DNA from: Hypericum androsaemum
Taxonomy: Eukaryota; Streptophyta; Magnoliopsida; Malpighiales; Hypericaceae
Direction: 5' to 3'
Assembly (NCBI GenBank): GCA_963995505.1
Contig: OZ023189.1
Location: forward strand, 3,857,155-3,921,154
DNA length: 64,000 nt
A model generated the notes under the pieces. That model did not search any database. It was not told the origin of the DNA and was given only the letters and a program-made list of their open reading frames with translations. This document shows positions 57,636-64,000 of the stretch, one piece after another. Position 1 is the stretch's first letter, and each line of letters begins with the position of its first letter. The position numbers and the translations under genes were made by a program.

Positions 57636-57668
<33 letters not shown>

Positions 57669-57805
57669 TTTTACTTTCGTTTAAATAGTTAGATTAATTG
57701 AGTATTCGTTCCTCCTTGGATCTGACTCGGTATTTCTGCTTTCTTACTACAAATTAGTGAGCCGTGAATATCGGTTTATTTTGAGGGGCCTCGACACGCT
57801 CGTCA
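56482..57805 (+). repeat. 3' LTR of gypsy element
   Basis: 1324 bp, TGATGTG...CGTCA. It differs from the 5' LTR at about 9-10 positions. A run of 31 uninterrupted C (57638-57668) accounts for the full 14-bp length difference. Confidence 0.93.
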
Positions 57806-57810
57806 CATAA
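57806..57810. repeat. gypsy target-site duplication, right
   Basis: CATAA, matching 48447-48451. Confidence 0.85.
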
Positions 57811-58581
57811 TTCAACATCCATTCAATCGGTAACACGATCTGATCTTCCGTATTAATGTTTCGCTAATCCAAAAAACAAACCTAACATGAAAGTAGATTA
57901 TAATTTGGTGGTCAACGCAACCTACATTTCACTGTATTAATAGCTGCTCCGCCAAAGGTCACTTATTAAACTCAAAGATTGTGGTGTCAGATTGAAGTTG
58001 AGTTTACAGATGGATATTTGACTATATAATTAATGAAAAAACGGTGCAAATGTCAAAATAACGGCCATTGGGTGGCGTTCAATGGTGAAGAGAAGAGCAA
58101 TTTTGGCAAGTTATTGACCAAAAACAAATGGACATAGGGACTAGAAAGTTCAATTTTTCAAAATGTAGGGACTAAAGAACTATGTAGTGGACCTCCTAGT
58201 ACAATATATCTAACCTTAGGTACCTATGAGATTTTTGACCAAAAAAACAAAGGCATTATCACCTTCGTGACGAAGAAACTAGGGTCATTAAAGGCCTGTA
58301 AAGTAAGTACGATGTTTTTTCAACAAAAAAAAAAGTAAGTACGATGTTTTATATCCACCAAAAAAAGAGAAAAAAAATACTAATTAATGACTAAATAGAC
58401 TTGGAGTCAATGCCTTTTCGTCTTCTTCCCAATTTTTTTTTTTTGATAAAGTCTTCTTCCCAATTCATTAGCCAAATTTTGCTTCAAAGTAAAGGAAAGG
58501 GAGCCGGGAAAGCCAAGAGATTTTGGTTTTCATTTTTAGTCTCACTCTTTTCCTTGTGTGACAAGCAACAGTGATCAAGAG
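57811..58581 (+). promoter_or_regulatory. upstream region of helicase gene 6
   Basis: From about 57929 it matches the upstream regions of genes 1 and 2 (TATTAATAGCTGC.CCGCCAAAGGTCAC, CAAAGATTGTGGTGTC). It ends in the conserved ACAAGCAACAGTGATCAAGAG before the ATG. The gypsy element inserted about 120 bp upstream of this conserved part. Confidence 0.5.
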
Positions 58582-61500
58582 ATGAGCTTGCTTGAGGTGA
58601 AGAAGGGGAAGGGTAAGGAGGTCTCTGAGGACAGAGGGTTAGTGGACATTGTGCTCTCTTGGTCCTTCCAGGATGTTCTCAACAAGCATCTTTACAAAGA
58701 CCAGGTAATTAACATGTGTCATGTTTCATGTTAGATGCATGCATCCACATGTGTTTGAGCTAATCTTTGTTTAGGTTGCAATTGCATCAACTTGTTTGTT
58801 CTTCTTTTGATATTTTTGGCAGATCAGACAAATTAAACAAAAAAAATATGTTCTTAGAAGTATGGCCAAAATGTTCAATCTACACTTGTACTTATGCTAT
58901 GTTAAACACATGGGTATCATGTCTCAAGTCAGTAGAAGTTTAGATATATCAGAAAATAAAGTGTCGATAACGGATAGCAGATTCGATTGCGCAAATATCT
59001 TGTTAATGTAATAACATCCTATCTACTGTAGCTGGACAATCGTCTGGTTATCGTGATGGGTCAAAACTATCCATCTATGCTTTCGTTTATGCTATGTAAA
59101 AGTATGGCCGAGTAGTTAACAATTATCATTTCCTTTTTACAGGTGCAGCAAATACCAGATACATTCATGTCAGCGACACATTACCTAAAGTCGTTCGTTC
59201 CCTCGCTGATTGAGGAAACACACGCGGATTTGGCCTCAAGTGTAGAAGCTCTATCTCAAGCACCTTTATCTCAAGTAATGGACGTAAAGCAACATGGATG
59301 TTCTGAGCCTCCAAATGATTTTTTTTATGAAATCACACTAAAGCGCATTCAGAGGAATGGACAAGTTTATGAACCGTGTTTCGGCGATCTCATAGCGCTG
59401 ACGGATGTTAAACCAAGGTTCATTGACGATTTAAACCGACCTAAACAGCCTTATATTATTGCCTTTGTGGAAGAGATAAGTGGAGGAGGAAATACATTGA
59501 GAATATTATCATCAAAGCCAATTGTCATTGACGGGGATCTGACAAAGAAAAGTAGGAGCCACGGTGATCTGACAAAGAAAAGTAGGAGCCACGGTGCTGC
59601 ACAATCGACACCGAGTAACGTAGAGGCAGCAACACTTTTTGCTGTGTACTTGACAGGTCTCCTGCCTAATATCCGAATACGGAAGGCATTGGCATCTGAA
59701 TTTGGAGAGAAGAAATTGGACATTATAGAGAAGGTGGCGCGTTACAATTCTGCTGTATGTACCTTGACCCCTTTTTTCCATTCGTTTATTGAGCCGCTCT
59801 TCGATTGTTCATTGAAATGACTTGGTTTTCACTTTCGATACTCGCAGGATGACGATGATTGTTATACTTGTTCTTCCAGAGGGAATGACTGGATACCCTC
59901 TTCTTTGTTAAGGGACATTTCCCTTTTTAGTCTAAACGAATCACAGAGAGCTGCAGTTATGAGATGCATTGCTAAAAGTGTTTGCTTTCATCAAAGTTCT
60001 GTGAAGTTGATCTGGGGTCCCCCGGGAACCGGGAAAACAAAGACTGTGGCTTGTATGCTCTACTCATTGCTTAAAATGAAATGCAGGACGCTTACATGTG
60101 CTCCTACAAATATTGCAGTGGTGGAAGTTGCAGCACGTGTCTTGAAATTGGTTGCTGATTCTCTTGAGCATGAATGTTATGGGATTGGAGATATGGTTTT
60201 GTTTGGGAATCCGGTGAGGATGAAGATTGATGACGACGCTGGAATTCTTGATATCTTCCTTCACCATCGCGTTGGTATTCTCGCGAAGTGTCTGACGCCA
60301 AAATCTGGTTGGAACTGTATCCTGGAATCCATGAAATGTCTACTTGATGATATTGAAAGGGATTACCAGTTGTACTTGAGCAGAAACGCAGATGGTACTG
60401 ATGGGAAGTATGTAAATAATGTGGAGGATAACTCGACAAATGAGAACACATTGACAATTCGGAACGAAACTACTCCGCAGGCTTCAAAAGGAAAGAAACG
60501 GTCTTTAAAAACTAAAAAGAATTATGAGCCCGAGCACCGTAAATCAGAAGCAGGAACAGAGGTCAAGAATGATACTTGGACATTTGAAGAATTCATTAAG
60601 AAAAGATTGGAGTCCATTGGAGACAGATTCGAGTTCTGCATAATAAATCTGTGTAAACATCTGCCAACTTCTTTTCTTTCTCCAAGTGCAGCAAGGAATA
60701 TGATCAAAGCGCTTGATCTGCTGAAATCTTTCGAGACTTTGCTGTCGACTAGAAGCAATGCAAGTGACGGGTTGCTCATTATTCTGGAAGGGGCAGGAAG
60801 CGGAGCTGATAAATCTTTCAAGCTGCACGATGCAAGGAGAGAGCTAATCCATATGTTATCTTTGCTACCTCAACTCTCAATCAAATCCACGGACGAAAGC
60901 TCGTTAACGAAGTTTTGCTTGTCAAATGCTTGCTTGCTTTTTTGTACTGCATCTGGTGCCGCAAAGTTGCTAGCTAAAGGGATGGAGCCAGTGCAGATGC
61001 TAGTCATCGACGAGGCTGCTCAACTTAAAGAGTGTGAATCTGCAATACCTTTGCGTATCCCTGGTCTTCGCCATGCCTTTCTTGCAGGAGACGAGAGGCA
61101 ACTGGCAGCAATGGTTACTAGCCAGGTTCTGTTTTTAACTAAAAACTCATGTGTTATACTGTACATACATTATCTGTCTGGTGATGTTGAACATTAAAAT
61201 TCTATTAGATATCAAGTAAGGCTCATTTTGGAAGAAGTTTGTTCGAGAGGTTGGTGAACTTGGGCTCGAAGAAGCTTTTGCTTAACATCCAATACAGAAT
61301 GCATCCGTCGATTAGCTTATTCTCAAACACGCAGTTCTACAACGGACAAATTATGGATGCTCCGAATGTAAAAGATACCAGTTACCAAATGAAATTCCTT
61401 GAAGGAAATATGTATGGATCTTACTCCTTCATAAACATTGCACAAGGCTTCGAGGACCGGGATAGGAAGAGTACGAGAAACATGGTTGAGGTTGCTGTCA

Positions 61501-64000
61501 TAGATGACATTGTTGCAAGACTTTATCAAGGTACAATACAATATTTAAGAGGTGTCACCCTGTAAATTCTTTCACATAGGTTGGAAAGTTAAGCTTATGG
61601 TGTATGGTAAGTTCCATTTTTCGTTTTTATTTCGACACAGGATTCGTTAGCACAAAAAAGAAGCTTAGTGTCGGTGTCATATCACCATACAAGGCTCAGG
61701 TGAAGGTAATTGAAGAGAGAATTGGAAAATATAGTGCAGATGCTGGTTGTGATTTCTCAGTGAACGTTCGCTCTGTGGATGGTTTCCAAGGTGGTGAGGA
61801 GGATGTCATAATTATTTCCACTGTTAGATGCAACAGGAAAGGAGATGTGGGCTTTCTTTCAAATGAACAAAGGGTGAATGTAGCATTAACTCGTGCAAGG
61901 TATTATCTTTAGACCTCAAATATTCTTCATTAACTATTTACACACCATTGAGTTGTTCGAGGTACTGATGTTGCTCTTCTGATTCTTAGACATTGTCTAT
62001 GGATACTCGGGAATGAACCTACTTTATCGAGCAGCAGGTCCATTTGGAAGAAGCTGGTCGATGATGCCAAGGGCCGGAGATGCTACTATAATGCTGAAGA
62101 TGACAAGAGATTATCCCGTGCTATTGCATTTTCTTTTTTCGAACAATATGATTCTGATTCAATATTGTTCAGAGATTCAAGATGGAAGGTATTTCAAGTG
62201 CTAGCTAGTATATTCTTGCTTATTGGAATTTGGGGTACTTTGGATGAGCTAATCAGCAAGCATATAATCCGATGCTTCTGAATCTAATCTATCTGCAGGT
62301 TATATTGTGTGATGACTTCCTCAAATCGATCAAGAAAGTGCGAGACCTTGACGATCTTAAAGAGGCTGTTTCTTTTCTACGGAAGCTGGCTGATGGTTGG
62401 CGCCCATCTCATTCAAGAAAAGGAAGCTTACCTCGTAATGTTGGTGCATCGGCCAAGTTGTTAAAACACAGCAGAATCACTAATCAGTTATCGTTAATTT
62501 GGTCTGTGGATATTCTCGTAGAAGATCTGTTTCAGACTCAAGTGATGAGGTTTTGGGACATCTTGTCATCGAAAGATGTAGGACTTGCGACGAAGAATCT
62601 GGAACCATTATTCTGCAAGTATTCAGCCGAAAAGATGCAGCTCTGCCAATATAAGTGCATGGAGAGGTAACTCGTGCTAATTATTTGATCTTAAATGAGC
62701 AAGTATGATCAGGAAGCTTAGTCGTTATTTCTCATTCTATTGCATCATCATTGCTGAATTATGTGAGCTGTCGAAATGTCTGTTCTTCTTCTTCCATTGG
62801 TGCAGGAGGAGTTTGGTGGTTCCAATGCGATGGCCAGTGGAACTTCAGCCTGCAGATGGACCAGTCATACATGCTGAACCAGATTTCACAGTCTTGTCAA
62901 GTCAATCGACTTTGCTCAACCCGAATGGTAATCGACCTACGGCTATAAATCCGCACAACGGTAAGTAACTTGTTTGTGTCGTGAAAACTAATTATTCGCG
63001 GATCGCGTACAAAATGCCCACTCCGTCTACTTATCCCTGTTGTACCCCAAGATCATAATGTGTTCTGTTATATATGCTAAACCTGATTTCGCAGTCTTGT
63101 CAAGTCAGTTGACTTTGCTCAACCCGAATGGCAATCGACCTACGGCTACAAATCCGCAAAACGGTAAGTAAATTGTTTGTGTGGTGGAAACTAATTATTC
63201 GCGGATCGCGTACAAAATGCGAACTCCGTCTACTTATCCCTGCTGTACCCCAAGATCATAATGTGTTCTGTTATACATGTAGAACCTGATTTCACAGTCT
63301 TGTCAAGTCAATCAACTTTGCTAAACCCTAATGGCAATCGACCTACAGCTACAAATCTGCACAAGGGTAAGTAACTTATTTGTGTCGTGAAAAATAATTA
63401 TTCGCGGATCGCGTACAAAATGCGCACTCCATCTATTTATCCCTGCTGTACCTCAAGATCATAATGTGTTCTGTCATATATGGTGAACCTGATTTCGCAG
63501 TCTTGTCAAGTCAATCGACTTTGCTAACCCCGGATGGCAATCGACCTGAGGCTACAAATCCGCACAACGGTAAGTAACTTATTTGTGTCGTGGAAACTAA
63601 TTATTTGCGGATCGCGTACAAAATGCGCACTCCGTCTACTTATCCCGGCTGTACCCCAAGATCATAATGTGTTCTGCTATACATGATGAATTTGATTTTG
63701 CAGTCTTGTCAAGTCAATCGACATTGCTCAACCCGAATGGCAATCAACCTGCGGCTACAAATCCGCACAACAGTAAGTAAATTGTTTGTCTCGTGGAAAC
63801 TAATTATTCGCGGATCGCGTACAAAATGCGCACTCCGTCTACTTATCCCTACTGTACCCCAAGATCATATTGTGTTCTGTTATACATGTTGAACCTGATT
63901 TCGCAGTCTTGTCAAGTCAATCGACTTTGCTCAAACCGAATGGCAATCGACCTGCGGCTACAAATCAGCACAAGGGTAAGTAACTTATTTGTGTCGTGAA
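58582..64000 (+). CDS. helicase gene 6: SF1B UPF1/SEN1-like helicase (runs off the window)
   Basis: Exons: 58582-58704, 59143-59754, 59848-61125, 61209-61530, 61641-61899, 61990-62188, 62299-62666, 62806-62960; exon 9 is not reached. Start [14 protein letters not shown]. Motifs [47 protein letters not shown] and VALTRAR are intact, so an active helicase is expected. Compared with gene 2, exon 2 has an extra 10 codons from a 30-bp tandem duplication. Exon 6 lacks two codons (FFEQYDSDS), exon 7 has one more, and the exon 8 acceptor is the doubled CAGGAG, allowing two starts 3 nt apart. After exon 8, five further copies of its last 69 nt plus intron follow at exact 203-bp spacing. Each has its own acceptor and GTAAGT donor, and they could add 23 residues apiece in frame. 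Confidence 0.83.
59536..59595 (+). repeat. 30-bp tandem duplication in exon 2 of gene 6
   Basis: GATCTGACAAAGAAAAGTAG plus GAGCCACGGT occurs twice in tandem (59536-59565, 59566-59595). It repeats [10 protein letters not shown] in the protein and keeps the frame. Confidence 0.95.
62892..64000 (+). repeat. 203-bp tandem array of exon 8 end plus intron
   Basis: Six copies in the window. The exon parts end at 62960, 63163, 63366, 63569, 63772 and 63975, exactly 203 bp apart. Candidate mini-exons are 63095-63163, 63298-63366, 63501-63569, 63704-63772 and 63907-63975. Each is 69 nt, open in the exon 8 frame, preceded by CAG and followed by GTAAGT. The array continues beyond the window edge. Confidence 0.93.

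Larger units (their letters stand above)
48452..57805 (+). mobile_element. Ty3-gypsy retrotransposon, Athila/Tat-like, defective
   Basis: The 9354-bp element has two LTRs (48452-49761 and 56482-57805), a primer-binding site, gag-pol in the order gag, protease, reverse transcriptase, RNase H, integrase, a polypurine tract and a 5-bp target duplication (CATAA). Integrase after RNase H marks Ty3-gypsy. The DLGASIN protease motif, long 3' region and AAGTGTGGGGATG tract point to the Athila/Tat branch. Gag-pol has several stops and lacks the reverse transcriptase core. LTRs differ at 9-10 sites by eye plus a C-run length change, so insertion is recent. It separates gene 5 from gene 6. Confidence 0.93.

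Overview
This window is nuclear DNA from a dicot-like flowering plant. Its genes have many GT-AG introns, the spaces between genes are AT-rich, and Ty3-gypsy, Ty1-copia, hAT and Mutator-like (MULE) elements of plant type lie in and between them. I see no bacterial or organellar features, no tRNA or rRNA gene and no CRISPR array.

The main content is a tandem cluster of SF1B (UPF1/SEN1-type) helicase genes, all on the + strand and sharing one exon plan. Gene 1 (9723-16189) and gene 2 (18052-23156) look complete. Gene 3 (28692-33223) and gene 4 (38759-42510) lack the usual first exon, and gene 4 also has an early stop. Gene 5 (45004-47906) is a chimeric pseudogene. Gene 6 (58582 to the window edge) looks intact as far as it goes. 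In full copies exon 1 encodes 41 residues. Exons 2-3 carry the N-terminal domain, Walker A and DEAA. Exons 4-6 carry the [17 protein letters not shown] and VALTRAR motifs. Exons 7-9 form a family-specific tail.

Layout: 1-2473 holds a small gene for a secreted cysteine-rich peptide (1420-1862). 2474-4590 is an LTR-like repeat with a 35-bp minisatellite. 5295-6715 is a MULE-like element that has collected scraps of other genes, including 47 bp of the helicase. 6730-9722 is a copy of the helicase upstream block, split by a 2-kb insertion. 9723-23156 holds genes 1 and 2. 21528-41661 is a 10,067-bp segment present twice in tandem; each copy contains a gypsy remnant, a MITE and a Pack-MULE carrying pieces of a cytokinin-response-factor (AP2/ERF) gene. 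42.5-48.4 kb holds minisatellites and the chimeric pseudogene. 48452-57805 is a young but defective gypsy element with 5-bp target duplications. 57.8-64 kb holds gene 6.

The most interesting signals are three. First, gene 3 is a crossover hybrid, with the 5' part of gene 4 and the 3' part of gene 2; the switch falls within a 29-bp tract in exon 6. Second, the end of gene 6 exon 8 is amplified as an exact 203-bp tandem array in which every repeat keeps an AG acceptor, an open 69-nt phase-1/1 mini-exon and a GTAAGT donor. Third, genes 2 and 3 contain a duplicated exon 8 that can only be used as an either/or choice. Together they show the 3' end of this helicase family being reshaped repeatedly by tandem duplication.
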